Positions 18,256-27,230 of a stretch of DNA of 64,000 nt are shown piece by piece. The stretch is from Candidatus Eiseniibacteriota bacterium. GTDB taxonomy: Bacteria > Eisenbacteria > RBG-16-71-46 > CAIMUX01. The DNA is taken from positions 356,282 to 420,281 of the forward strand of contig JACKCR010000005.1 of the NCBI GenBank assembly GCA_020633975.1, given 5' to 3'. The notes under the pieces were generated by a model. The model searched no databases. It was given only the letters and a program-made list of their open reading frames with translations, and was not told the DNA's origin. The position numbers and the translations under genes were made by a program. Position 1 is the first letter of the stretch. Every line of letters begins with the position of its first letter.

Positions 18256-18669
18256 ATGGGCGTCGAGATCCACTTCCACTACGTCGGCGACCTGCGCTGC
18301 GAATCGACGCACACTCCGTCGGGAACGGATCTCCATACCGACGCTCCAGTCGACAACCAGGGCCGGGGCGAATCGTTCTCCCCCACCGATCTCGTCGCCA
18401 CGGCACTCGGCAGCTGCATGCTCACGACGATGGGGATCGCCGCGAAGGCGCGTGGATTCGATCTGCCCGGCGCGACGGCGACGGTGACGAAGGAGATGGT
18501 GGCCGACCCCTTCCGACGGGTCGGAGGGCTCCACGGCGTGATCCGTATCCCGGGCGCGTTCACTCCGGATCAGAAGCGCCTACTGGAGGCGGCGGCAGGA
18601 TCCTGTCCGGTAGCCCAATCGCTCAGCCCGAAGGTTGACGTACGGATCTCGATCGAGTGGGTGGGCTAG
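18256..18669 (+). CDS. OsmC family peroxiredoxin-like protein
   Basis: A 137-residue OsmC/Ohr-type protein. The two redox cysteines are in ATALGSCMLTTMGIAAKARG and AAAGSCPVAQSLSP, and the typical SPTDLVATALGSC context is present. Homologues reduce organic hydroperoxides, but this subfamily is poorly characterised. I chose the ATG at 18256 with GGGAG upstream; the longer TTG start adds a non-conserved segment. It lies beyond the terminator, so it is transcribed separately from the cytochrome operon. It is convergent with the thioesterase gene. Confidence 0.85.
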   Translation: MGVEIHFHYVGDLRCESTHTPSGTDLHTDAPVDNQGRGESFSPTDLVATALGSCMLTTMGIAAKARGFDLPGATATVTKEMVADPFRRVGGLHGVIRIPGAFTPDQKRLLEAAAGSCPVAQSLSPKVDVRISIEWVG

Positions 18670-18701
18670 TGATCAGCCCGGGGCCGCTCTCGGTCGAGTC
18701 G

Positions 18702-19121
18702 CTACTTCAGCCCCTCGTGCAGCCAGTCCGGGATCCGGATCGCGGTCCCGCCTTCCTTGCCGACGGCTACGTGAGTCGTCTCGCCCTCGACCAGGAGCTG
18801 GTCCCGAGCGTGGAGTTTGTAGAGGAAGGTCAGGTCCCGCGTTCGAACCCGACCCAGTCTCGTCTCGATCTGGACCAGGTCATCGTACAGCGCCGGCCTC
18901 CGGACCCGGAACCGCGCCTCCGTGACGGGTAGGGACACCCCCCTCCCCTCCACCGCCGCGTAGCTCAACCCCCTGTCCCGCATGAGCTCAGTCCGCCCGA
19001 TCTCGAACCAGGTCAGGTAGTTGCCGTTGTAGACCACGCCCATCTGATCGGTATCGGAAAAATAGACCCGGACCTGGGTCAAACCCCGCACGATCGCCGC
19101 TTCCCAGCCTTCGAGTTCCAT
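18702..19121 (-). CDS. Acyl-CoA thioesterase, 4-hydroxybenzoyl-CoA thioesterase/YbgC-type hotdog fold
   Basis: The 139-residue length and the motif VYFSDTDQMGVVYNGNYLTW are characteristic of the 4HBT/YbgC hotdog family, with the catalytic Asp in DTDQMGVVYN and FEIGRTELMR following. In other didermic bacteria YbgC is linked to the Tol-Pal genes, but none are here. The substrate is probably a short- or medium-chain acyl-CoA, which is inferred. It is divergent from the redoxin gene. Confidence 0.88.
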   Translation of the reverse strand: MELEGWEAAIVRGLTQVRVYFSDTDQMGVVYNGNYLTWFEIGRTELMRDRGLSYAAVEGRGVSLPVTEARFRVRRPALYDDLVQIETRLGRVRTRDLTFLYKLHARDQLLVEGETTHVAVGKEGGTAIRIPDWLHEGLK

Positions 19122-19150
19122 GCCGGAACGCTATCACAGCCTCGCCACGC

Positions 19151-19180
19151 TTGAAGCCCCCGAACCAAGGGGTCTATACT
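19151..19180 (+). promoter_or_regulatory. Candidate promoter of the redoxin gene
   Basis: TTGAAG (19151-19156), an 18-nt spacer, then TATACT (19175-19180), about 41 nt before the ATG. Confidence 0.4.
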
Positions 19181-19220
19181 CAGTCCTACGGGCACAAACG
19201 CTCGGGAGGGCAACATCTCG

Positions 19221-19823
19221 ATGACGCACCTTCGCCTCGCGCTTGTAGTGCTCTCCAGCCTCGTTCTGATGCTGGTCGTCTACGCCCCCGCGCAGGCACT
19301 TCAAGTTGGGGACCCGTTCCCCTCGATGACACTCACCGACCTCGATGGGGATCGGTACGACCTGTCGAACATCTCCGGCAGAGTCGTGGTCATCTACTTC
19401 CTGGGATCTTCCTGCTCCTCGTGCGCGAACCTCGCCGACCAGATCGAAGGTGACTTCGTCACGGCCTATCGCGGTGAAAGAGTCAGCGTGTTCGCGGTCG
19501 ATTCTTGGGACGGACTCCCAGAGGAGCTGGCCAGAGTCCGAGACGAAGCCGGCGTTCGCTTCCCGTTCCTCCTGAACGGCAGCGGCCTCGTCAGCACGTG
19601 TGACATGGAGTGGCACAGCTTCGTCATCCTCGACACGAACGGAACGGTCCAGTACGTGAACGAGATCGCTTCCGGCGGGAGCTACAATCCGTCGGCGATG
19701 CAGTCCGTCGTTGACGAATTCCTTCCCGAGCCGGTGGACACGGAGATCGTGACCTGGGGAGAGATCAAGCGGTTCTACGAGCGCAATCGCCGCGCTGGTC
19801 GGCCCGTCTTCCTACTGCCCTAG
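19221..19823 (+). CDS. Exported thioredoxin-fold protein (AhpC/TSA-TlpA-like)
   Basis: A signal peptide (LALVVLSSLVLMLVVYAPAQA) leads into a redoxin fold: LQVGDPFPSMTLTDLDGDRY, VVVIYFLGSSCSSCANLADQ with a CSSC redox pair, and SFVILDTNGTVQYV with the structural region of the fold. An extra Cys (STCDMEW) lies before it. It is probably a periplasmic thiol oxidoreductase or peroxidase. A C-terminal ~40-residue extension (IVTWGEIKRFYERNRRAGRP) is unlike classic TlpA. It is monocistronic by spacing. Confidence 0.8.
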   Translation: MTHLRLALVVLSSLVLMLVVYAPAQALQVGDPFPSMTLTDLDGDRYDLSNISGRVVVIYFLGSSCSSCANLADQIEGDFVTAYRGERVSVFAVDSWDGLPEELARVRDEAGVRFPFLLNGSGLVSTCDMEWHSFVILDTNGTVQYVNEIASGGSYNPSAMQSVVDEFLPEPVDTEIVTWGEIKRFYERNRRAGRPVFLLP

Positions 19824-20007
19824 TCTCCAGGCCGCAGGCTCCCAGGCCGTCGATCGGTCCGTCCGGGCACCCCGCCTCCCCCCCCGGTTCCAGTAGCGTC
19901 GCGGTACGGCAACCCCAGTTCCAGCATGGTAGGCAGCTCTTTCCCAGGGGTAGCCCCCCGCGAGACGTGGTCGATTCGACCGGCGCTGCGAGTCCCTCCT
20001 CTAGAAG

Positions 20008-20044
20008 GGCGGGAAACCCGCCGATGGAACCAGGCAAGGAGGAG
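20008..20044 (+). promoter_or_regulatory. Structured leader of the HDOD gene with possible anti-Shine-Dalgarno
   Basis: A GGCGGG-AAA-CCCGCC hairpin (20008-20022) lies between CCTCCT (19995-20000) and the ribosome-binding site AGGAGG (20037-20042), which are complementary. An alternative fold could hide the ribosome-binding site. The rest of the 225-nt leader holds another small hairpin (GGTCG-ATT-CGACC). No known riboswitch consensus was recognised. Confidence 0.3.
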
Positions 20045-20048
20045 TGTG

Positions 20049-20933
20049 ATGGATACTGCTAGCCACCAAGCTTCGCTCCAGAAGATCCAGGACGCACTAG
20101 GCAAGACCGAGCACCTGCCGCCTACGCCTGAGATCCTCATCGCGCTACTGCGCGTGATCGACGACCCCGATGTCAGCGTCGACGAGATCGGCGAGATCGT
20201 CCGGGCGGACGCTCCGCTCTCGCTCTCGCTGCTCCGTCTGGTGAACTCCGCCGCCTACGGGCTGGTGCGTGAGGTGACCGACACGGCGGAAGCGGTTCGG
20301 TACGTCGGCTCCACCGAGGTGAAGAACCTGTCGGTCGCGATCGCAGTGAAGACGGGCCTCATCGGGAAGGCGCCCGTCTGCAACTCCTTCGATCGAAAGA
20401 CGCTTTGGAAGAACTTCGTCGCTGCTGGACTCGGTGCCCACGTCACCGCGACCTTGCGCGGATTGTCGGCGAAAAAGACCGCCTTCTCTGCCGGTCTGCT
20501 CCATCAGGTCGGATTCGTTTTGCTCGATACGGTCCTCCCCTATAAGCTCCAGTTCGTCTTCACGGAAGTGGAGGCCGGGGAGAAGTCACTTCTCCAGGCG
20601 GAACGGGAGATCATCGGCTTCACCCACGGAGAGGTCGGCGTCTGGCTCGGCGAGAAGTGGGAGATCCCGAGGCCGGTGCTCGAGCCAATGCTCTACTGCG
20701 ACAAGCCGTGGGAGGCTCCCAGAAGCCCAGAACTCTCCGCCGTGGTCCATGTCGGGAATCGGATGGCGATGGAGATCGCTCCCACGTACACGGCCCCCTC
20801 GTACCCGAGGATCGATGGGCGGAGTCTGGGGGTACTGAACGTGGATCCCGAGTTCCTGGACCAAGTCCGAAGGGAGCTCCGGCGAGAACTCGATCGCCTC
20901 TCGCCCCTCATCGAAATGGGGGGCTGTAGCTAG
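20049..20933 (+). CDS. HDOD-domain signalling protein
   Basis: The 294-residue protein consists almost entirely of an HDOD domain: LPPTPEILIALLRVIDDPDV…IGEIVRADAPLSLSLLRLVN, followed by VRYVGSTEVKNLSVAIAVKT. HDOD proteins are degenerate HD-phosphohydrolases that act as protein-interaction modules in c-di-GMP, chemotaxis and stress signalling; they are not expected to be catalytic. The start at 20049 follows AAGGAGGAG; the longer frame from 19926 lies in the structured leader. Its TAG stop overlaps the stop of the convergent NUDIX gene within CTAG. Confidence 0.85.
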   Translation: MDTASHQASLQKIQDALGKTEHLPPTPEILIALLRVIDDPDVSVDEIGEIVRADAPLSLSLLRLVNSAAYGLVREVTDTAEAVRYVGSTEVKNLSVAIAVKTGLIGKAPVCNSFDRKTLWKNFVAAGLGAHVTATLRGLSAKKTAFSAGLLHQVGFVLLDTVLPYKLQFVFTEVEAGEKSLLQAEREIIGFTHGEVGVWLGEKWEIPRPVLEPMLYCDKPWEAPRSPELSAVVHVGNRMAMEIAPTYTAPSYPRIDGRSLGVLNVDPEFLDQVRRELRRELDRLSPLIEMGGCS

Positions 20934-21382
20934 TCCCCGATGGGAGCCTGATCCGGAAGTAGCTGGCTCCAGGAGACGCTCGCCAGCTTGGCGAGCACGT
21001 CCCGGCTTCCGTCCGGGAACTGGTAGGCCTGCATGTGGTCCAGGCGGACCCAACGCACCGCCTGGCAGGCCCTTGGTTCCGGATCCCCGTCGATGTAGCA
21101 GCAGAGCTGAAAGTCGATTCTGAGATGCCGGTCCGGATAATCGTGATCCGTGCGGAGGAACAGTCCTCGGTGCTGGACACGGACCCCCGTTTCCTCCCAA
21201 ACTTCCCGCACCGCACAATCGGCACTCTCCTCGTCAGGCTCGACCTTCCCGCCGGGAAACTCCCATACATCCGGCATGTGGACGTGGGGATGCCGGCGAC
21301 CGAGGAGAATCCAGGGAGCGCGGTCAGGAACGGAGGTGGGCCTCACGACGATGGCCACCGAGACGTGAACACGAGCGCCCAT
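20930..21382 (-). CDS. NUDIX hydrolase (MutT-like)
   Basis: The NUDIX box is complete: GGKVEPDEESADCAVREVWE followed by ETGV fits GX5EX7REUXEEXGU. The domain starts at VHVSVAIVV, two residues after the chosen ATG, and ends at about 150 residues, the usual size. Homologues hydrolyse nucleoside diphosphates linked to a variable group, including 8-oxo-dGTP; the substrate here is undetermined. A GTG 15 codons upstream (21427) is an alternative start. It overlaps the HDOD stop by 4 nt on the opposite strand. Confidence 0.88.
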   Translation of the reverse strand: MGARVHVSVAIVVRPTSVPDRAPWILLGRRHPHVHMPDVWEFPGGKVEPDEESADCAVREVWEETGVRVQHRGLFLRTDHDYPDRHLRIDFQLCCYIDGDPEPRACQAVRWVRLDHMQAYQFPDGSRDVLAKLASVSWSQLLPDQAPIGD

Positions 21383-21469
21383 CACGCCGTCCTGGAACCG
21401 AGACGAAAGATCGGGGTTTGAGCCCACGTCAATCCGAATTCATCCATGGGAAGCAAGGAGACCTCAACC

Positions 21470-22951
<1,482 letters not shown>

Positions 22952-22986
22952 TCGTTATACTGCGCAATTCCGACCCGGAGCCCCTG

Positions 22987-23010
22987 GCGGGATACCGCCG
23001 GGGGCCCAGT
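22987..23010 (+). terminator. Hairpin between the htrA-like gene and rpoZ
   Basis: CCCCTGGCGG and CCGCCGGGGG (one T-G wobble) form a 10-bp stem with a GATA loop in the short gap before rpoZ. No proper T-run follows, so it may be an attenuator or a processed spacer rather than a strong terminator. Confidence 0.45.
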
Positions 23011-23035
23011 CTGTCTCGTCCGTTAGGAGGAAGCG

Positions 23036-23317
23036 ATGAGCGAGGAGAACGGTGCCCCGTTCGTGTCCGATGAGCCCACTTCGAGTGAGCCGCAATTCCA
23101 CGAGATCCGGAGCAAGTACGAGTTCGTCATCGCCGCAGCCAGGGAAGCCGAGCGGCTGAACGACTATTACCGGAACCATGGCATCCAGCCGGACCGCAAG
23201 GTAACGACCGAGGCCATCGATCGGATCAAGCAGGGCCTGTCCCGTGTCGTCTACGAAGAGCCGAAGCCGGCGGAGGAAGAGACCCGCAAGGAGAGCACGT
23301 ACTTCTTCGGGCCGTAG
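23036..23317 (+). CDS. rpoZ: RNA polymerase omega subunit
   Basis: The 93-residue protein has the omega core: SKYEFVIAAAREAERLNDYY followed by RKVTTEAIDRIKQGLSRVVY, matching the 'NRFELVLVAAKRARQL…KKPVTIALREI' pattern. The tail is acidic and ends in TYFFGP. Omega helps assemble the beta-prime subunit and can bind ppGpp with it. The start follows AGGAGGAAGCG. The N-terminal ~22 acidic residues are longer than in E. coli. Confidence 0.85.
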   Translation: MSEENGAPFVSDEPTSSEPQFHEIRSKYEFVIAAAREAERLNDYYRNHGIQPDRKVTTEAIDRIKQGLSRVVYEEPKPAEEETRKESTYFFGP

Positions 23318-23351
23318 TCGCCTCCCTCAACCTGCTGCTTCACGAGTTTGC

Positions 23352-23392
23352 GAGCCGGGCCGATGGGCCTGGCTCGTCGTCGTTTGTGCGAC
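23352..23392 (+). terminator. Rho-independent terminator after rpoZ
   Basis: GAGCCGGGCC (23352-23361) pairs with GGCCTGGCTC (23366-23375), one G-T wobble, loop GATG, followed by GTCGTCGTTTGTG. It also lies just beyond the end of the convergent membrane-protein gene. Confidence 0.65.
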
Positions 23393-23407
23393 GTACTGTA
23401 CCGCGGC

Positions 23408-25357
23408 CTAGAAAGGCGCGCCTTCCGTGACGTACGGACGGAGCTTGTCCAGCTCCCGCTCCCAGACGCCGGCTTCCGCGTCCCGCCCGAACTGCCTCAG
23501 GTAGAGCACCCGCGCCCGGAACATCCTCGCCCAGACCGACACGACGACTCCGTGGATCCGGTCGGACGGACGGAAGCCGGCGGCGAGCAAACCGTCGACC
23601 TGTGGCGGAGGGATCTCGGGAGACGACGCGGGATCGTCTCTCAGCACGAAGACGAGCCCCTCCGGGATCGGAGCCGAGTTGCGAGTGAAGAACGGGTTGA
23701 TCTCGGTCGTGAATGCGGTCGGTCTCGCGGGCCGGTGCTCCTGCGCCAACCCCTCGATGATCCCGCGAAACGCCCGCTCCAATCGCGCGGGGTCGAACGT
23801 CCCCCCGGACTCGAAGGGCGCAACCGCATCTAGGAACTCGTCGACCAGCGGGCGAACCGGAGTCAGCAACTCGGGGTCCCAACGGCTCAGCTGCGGGTAG
23901 TACCAGCTTCGGCGCAGAAGCTCGGTGTCGACCACCGAGACATCCGTCCGCTTGCCCTCCACTGCTTGCTCGTAGAGAAGAGGAGACACGACCGCGTCCC
24001 AGAACGACGACAGGAGCACGGCATCCTCGGGCACCGTAGCGAGCAAGCTATCGACGTGGTACCGAACGACATGATCGTTCGATCGGTCGACCTCCGGGTA
24101 GCGCAGGGCGACCTGCACCGCCCACGCCGCAGCTAGAACTCCGAGACCCCAACGCGCGGCTCTCGTCCATTGGGCCTGCTTCGTCCGGGTCCACGCTCGG
24201 CTCGCGATGTCCATGGCACCGAGAGTCGCCCAGACGACCAGTGTGACGTCGACAGGCAGGTAGTACGGCTCGAGATCGAAGATCTCGTACCCGGACGCCC
24301 AGATGAACGCGACGAGAGCGACGAGGGCGAGGAAAACGAAACGGCGTCGATCCCGCTTCCAGAGGACGACCGCTCCCCAGAGCGAGAGTGGTAGGAGCGC
24401 CCAGCCGATCCGCTCCGGAATCTGAGTCACGTAGCCGATAGCGTTCTCGGCGAACCGATCTGAAGACTGGAACTGCCAAACCTGGTACTGCGCCCCGGTG
24501 ACATGCCGCCAGAACCTGGGCAGCGACTCCGGATCCCCCCAGTCGAAGAGAGGTTGCTCTCGCGAACGGATCGGCAGGTAGGCCAGGCAGCTCGCCCCTA
24601 ACAGCCCGAAGCCCGTTCCGAGTCCGATCCAAGGGAGCCTGACCCTGGGGGGAACCGACCCAAGCCAGACGACCACCGCGAACAGAACGGCGGGGCCGAG
24701 AAACACGATCGACAGGTGATGCCCCGCCGACAATCCGACGACGTAGGCCAGGAGCAAGAACCTCCGAAGCGGTCCTGAACCCCGGCCCCCCGCCCACTGC
24801 CGATCCGGGGGCTCCCGGCCAGGGCCCGCCAGATTGATGCCCGTCCCCTCACGACGCACCGCCACGAGCAGCGAGGTCGCGAGACGCAGAACGATCACCA
24901 CGACCAGGAGGTGAAGGCCGTAGACCTCGTTCGTCACCGCCTGGCTCCATGCGACCGCCGACGCCCCCAAGGCAAGCCCACCCACTCGGGGAATCCAATC
25001 GAAACGCCGACCGCTCTCGGGGCGGCCCACTCGTCCCGTACCGAGCGTGTCCAAGGGCGCCAACTCCCGGACCCACCCCACGAGGAGGAATGCCGCGAGG
25101 GCTACCGACAACGCGGACAGGCCCGAGAGGCACGCAAACAAGTGCCCGCCTGGCGCCATCCAGGCCGCGACTCGGCCGAGAAGCGAGTAGAGCGGATACC
25201 CGGTTGGATGAGCCACGCCGAGGCGAGCCGCGACACCTGCAAGCTCGCCACTGTCGATGATCCCGACATCGCGTTGCAGCGTCGCAAGGTAGAGGAGGAG
25301 GAGCGGCAGGCCGACGGAGGCCGCATCGAGGGCTCGTTGTCTACGCCAGGGCTGCAC
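23408..25357 (-). CDS. DUF2723-family multi-pass membrane protein (GT-C-like)
   Basis: About ten hydrophobic segments precede a soluble C-terminal region. The first external loop carries LQRDVGIIDSGELAGVAARL followed by GVAHPTGYPLY, the signature of DUF2723, related to O-mannosyl-/GT-C transferases, with acidic residues positioned like catalytic ones. Sugar or lipid-linked donor use is inferred. The C-terminal ~200 residues (from SLLATVPEDAVLLSSFWDAV) are the family's soluble domain. The frame is open back to 25498, but the first 47 residues of that version are Arg-rich and non-homologous-looking, so I prefer the GTG at 25357; neither start has a clear ribosome-binding site. Confidence 0.75.
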   Translation of the reverse strand: MQPWRRQRALDAASVGLPLLLLYLATLQRDVGIIDSGELAGVAARLGVAHPTGYPLYSLLGRVAAWMAPGGHLFACLSGLSALSVALAAFLLVGWVRELAPLDTLGTGRVGRPESGRRFDWIPRVGGLALGASAVAWSQAVTNEVYGLHLLVVVIVLRLATSLLVAVRREGTGINLAGPGREPPDRQWAGGRGSGPLRRFLLLAYVVGLSAGHHLSIVFLGPAVLFAVVVWLGSVPPRVRLPWIGLGTGFGLLGASCLAYLPIRSREQPLFDWGDPESLPRFWRHVTGAQYQVWQFQSSDRFAENAIGYVTQIPERIGWALLPLSLWGAVVLWKRDRRRFVFLALVALVAFIWASGYEIFDLEPYYLPVDVTLVVWATLGAMDIASRAWTRTKQAQWTRAARWGLGVLAAAWAVQVALRYPEVDRSNDHVVRYHVDSLLATVPEDAVLLSSFWDAVVSPLLYEQAVEGKRTDVSVVDTELLRRSWYYPQLSRWDPELLTPVRPLVDEFLDAVAPFESGGTFDPARLERAFRGIIEGLAQEHRPARPTAFTTEINPFFTRNSAPIPEGLVFVLRDDPASSPEIPPPQVDGLLAAGFRPSDRIHGVVVSVWARMFRARVLYLRQFGRDAEAGVWERELDKLRPYVTEGAPF

Positions 25358-25521
25358 GTGACGGAGTCTACGACAGCTGGGCCTCCGCGTCGCCAGCCCA
25401 GCCCGGTCTCTCTCGACCTTCCGCCGGCAGGAGCGAACCGCCTCCTCCCGTCCTACTCGGTGCCTCGGGGCGCAATCGGCGTGCGGGCGCTGGTCCACTT
25501 CGCCAGAAAGGCCCGGTCAAA

Positions 25522-25551
25522 TTGACACCTCGAAGGCGACGCGAGTATTCT
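25522..25551 (+). promoter_or_regulatory. Promoter of the type II GAPDH gene
   Basis: TTGACA (25522-25527), an 18-nt spacer, TATTCT (25546-25551), about 53 nt before the ATG. Identical elements and spacing precede the ECF sigma operon. Confidence 0.6.
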
Positions 25552-25604
25552 CGGTGCCTTGAGTCGAGTTCGCTGGGCCTTGATGACAGGAGTGTGACCA
25601 AACC

Positions 25605-26678
25605 ATGAGCGACGCGAGGCACGTGCACGTGATCGGCACGGGGACGATCGGTGAGCCCCTCATCGGACTTCTCGCCGACTTCCGGGAGCCCCTCGGAATC
25701 CAAACCGTCTCCTTCCACAAGAGAACGCCGCTGAGCACGGAGCGTGCAAAGGTCAAGAGCCTGATGGACCGAGGCGCTCTCCTCTGTACGGACCCGGAGG
25801 CGATCTCCAAGTTCGAGGATCAAGGGTTCAAGGTGAGCTGGGACGCAGAGGAAGCGATCAATCGTGCCTCCGTCGTCATCGACTGCACCCCGTCCGGCGT
25901 CGGACACGAGAACAAGAAGCGGTACTACGATCGCTTCACGCACAACACGCTGGGATTCATCGCGCAGGGAAGCGAGTTCGGCTTCGGCAAGATGTACGCC
26001 CGCGGAATCAACGACGACGCGCTGGACCACGAGAACGACAAGTTCGTCCACGTCGTCAGTTGCAACACTCACAACATCTCGGTGCTCGTCAAGACGCTCG
26101 CGATCACGAACGAGAACCCGGACAACCTCCTCGAGGCCAAGTTCGTGATGATGCGTCGTTCCAGCGATACCTCGCAGGACGGCGACTTCATCCCCGCACC
26201 GAAGGTCGGAAAGCACGACGATCCGCGGTTCGGAACGCACCACGCACGAGACGCCTGGCACCTCTTCCAGACGCTCGACTACGACCTCCCGCTCTACTCC
26301 TCGGCGATCAAGCTCAACACGCAGTTCATGCACTGCCTCTGGTTCAGCATGAAGCTGAAGGAGAAGATCTCCCTACCGACCGTCATCCAGCGTCTTCGTG
26401 AAAACCGTCGCATCGCAACGACGGAGAAGACTTCGGCCAACCAGATCTACTCATTCGGCCGCGACCACGGACACTACGGCAGAATCCTGTCCCAGACGGT
26501 GGTTCCGCTGAAGTCGCTCTCGATCGTCGGGGAGAATGAGGTGGTTGGCTTCGCCTACACGCCGCAGGACGGGAACCCGCTGCTCTCGTCCGTCGCAATC
26601 GCGTGCTGGTATCTGGACCCGAACGACATCGGCACACGGCTCGACTGCCTGCGCCCGTTCCTGTTCCACGAAATCTAG
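25605..26678 (+). CDS. Type II (archaeal-type) glyceraldehyde-3-phosphate dehydrogenase
   Basis: The protein (357 aa) begins with a Rossmann fold (HVHVIGTGTIGEPLIGLL) and carries the archaeal-type GAPDH landmarks FEDQGFKV, VVIDCTPSGVG, the catalytic cysteine C153 in HVVSCNTHNISVL, and THHARDA. It aligns with archaeal/type II GAPDH (phosphorylating, NAD(P)-dependent) rather than the bacterial GapA family, whose SCTTNCLAP motif is absent. It presumably acts in glycolysis or gluconeogenesis; a diverged active site (CNTHN rather than CNTT) leaves specificity open. The gene is monocistronic between its promoter and the terminator at 26701. Confidence 0.8.
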   Translation: MSDARHVHVIGTGTIGEPLIGLLADFREPLGIQTVSFHKRTPLSTERAKVKSLMDRGALLCTDPEAISKFEDQGFKVSWDAEEAINRASVVIDCTPSGVGHENKKRYYDRFTHNTLGFIAQGSEFGFGKMYARGINDDALDHENDKFVHVVSCNTHNISVLVKTLAITNENPDNLLEAKFVMMRRSSDTSQDGDFIPAPKVGKHDDPRFGTHHARDAWHLFQTLDYDLPLYSSAIKLNTQFMHCLWFSMKLKEKISLPTVIQRLRENRRIATTEKTSANQIYSFGRDHGHYGRILSQTVVPLKSLSIVGENEVVGFAYTPQDGNPLLSSVAIACWYLDPNDIGTRLDCLRPFLFHEI

Positions 26679-26700
26679 AGCGACCTGTCAATCCAAGCGA

Positions 26701-26740
26701 ACGGCCCGCGATCCGAGAGGACCGCGGGCCGTTTCGATTC
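26701..26740 (+). terminator. Terminator between the GAPDH and thioredoxin genes
   Basis: ACGGCCCGCG (26701-26710) pairs perfectly with CGCGGGCCGT (26723-26732), with a further TCC/GGA mini-stem inside the loop, followed by TTCGATTCCT. The genes are convergent and the stem could serve both. Confidence 0.8.
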
Positions 26741-26765
26741 CTGCTCTGGAAGGAGCGAGCCTGGA

Positions 26766-27086
26766 TCAGACGCCGAGATGCTGGTTGATCAGTCCCGCGA
26801 TCTTCTCCTTGGACTGGAGGCCGGAGAACTGGTGAACGGGCTGTCCGCCCTTGAGGAACACGACGGTCGGGACCCCCATCACTCCGAACTTCTGCGCGAC
26901 GGACGGGGCCTCCCCCACGTCGACCTTGGCCATGACGACCTTGCCGGCCATCTCGCCAGAGAGCTCCTCGATGATCGGCTCGAGCTTCTTGCACGGGCCG
27001 CACCAAGTGGCTCCGAAGTCCAGGACGACCGGGAGATCGGACTGGGCCACGACTTCTTCGTAGTTCTTATCGTTCACCTTGACCAT
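26766..27086 (-). CDS. trxA: Thioredoxin
   Basis: A 106-residue classical thioredoxin with the WCGPC active site (C29, C32), the cis-Pro in GVPTVVFLKGG and no signal peptide, hence cytoplasmic. The start at 27086 is preceded by AAGGAGA. The upstream extension in the same frame is rich in Pro and Gly and overlaps a strong hairpin, so it is rejected. It lies downstream of the ALDH gene on the same strand, with two hairpins in the 144-nt gap, so it is probably transcribed on its own or attenuated. Confidence 0.95.
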   Translation of the reverse strand: MVKVNDKNYEEVVAQSDLPVVLDFGATWCGPCKKLEPIIEELSGEMAGKVVMAKVDVGEAPSVAQKFGVMGVPTVVFLKGGQPVHQFSGLQSKEKIAGLINQHLGV

Positions 27087-27139
27087 GACGTCTCCTTCCA
27101 ACCGTTTGATCTGCTTGCCCGAAGACTCGGGAACCGGAC

Positions 27140-27214
27140 TGGTGGGTGGGATGCCACCCACCATCGTCGGGTAACGCGGACGAGCATCGGTACCCACGCT
27201 CGGGTACCGTGCTC
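27140..27214 (-). terminator. Two hairpins between the ALDH and thioredoxin genes
   Basis: Hairpin A: TGGTGGGTGG (27140-27149) with CCACCCACCA (27154-27163), loop GATG, perfect 10 bp. Hairpin B: GAGCA..GGTACCC (27182-27195) with GGGTACC.TGCTC (27202-27214), 12 pairs and one mismatch. B lies nearer the ALDH stop and probably ends that transcript. A is in the thioredoxin leader and might regulate it. Neither has a clean T-run. Confidence 0.5.
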
Positions 27215-27230
27215 CGCTGGACTACGGGGT

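Noticed and set aside
19924-20048. c-di-GMP (GEMM) riboswitch before the HDOD gene
   Set aside because: The 3' part superficially resembles GEMM (CCCGCCGATGG), but the invariant CGCAAAGCC-type core is missing. Kept only as an unclassified structured leader.
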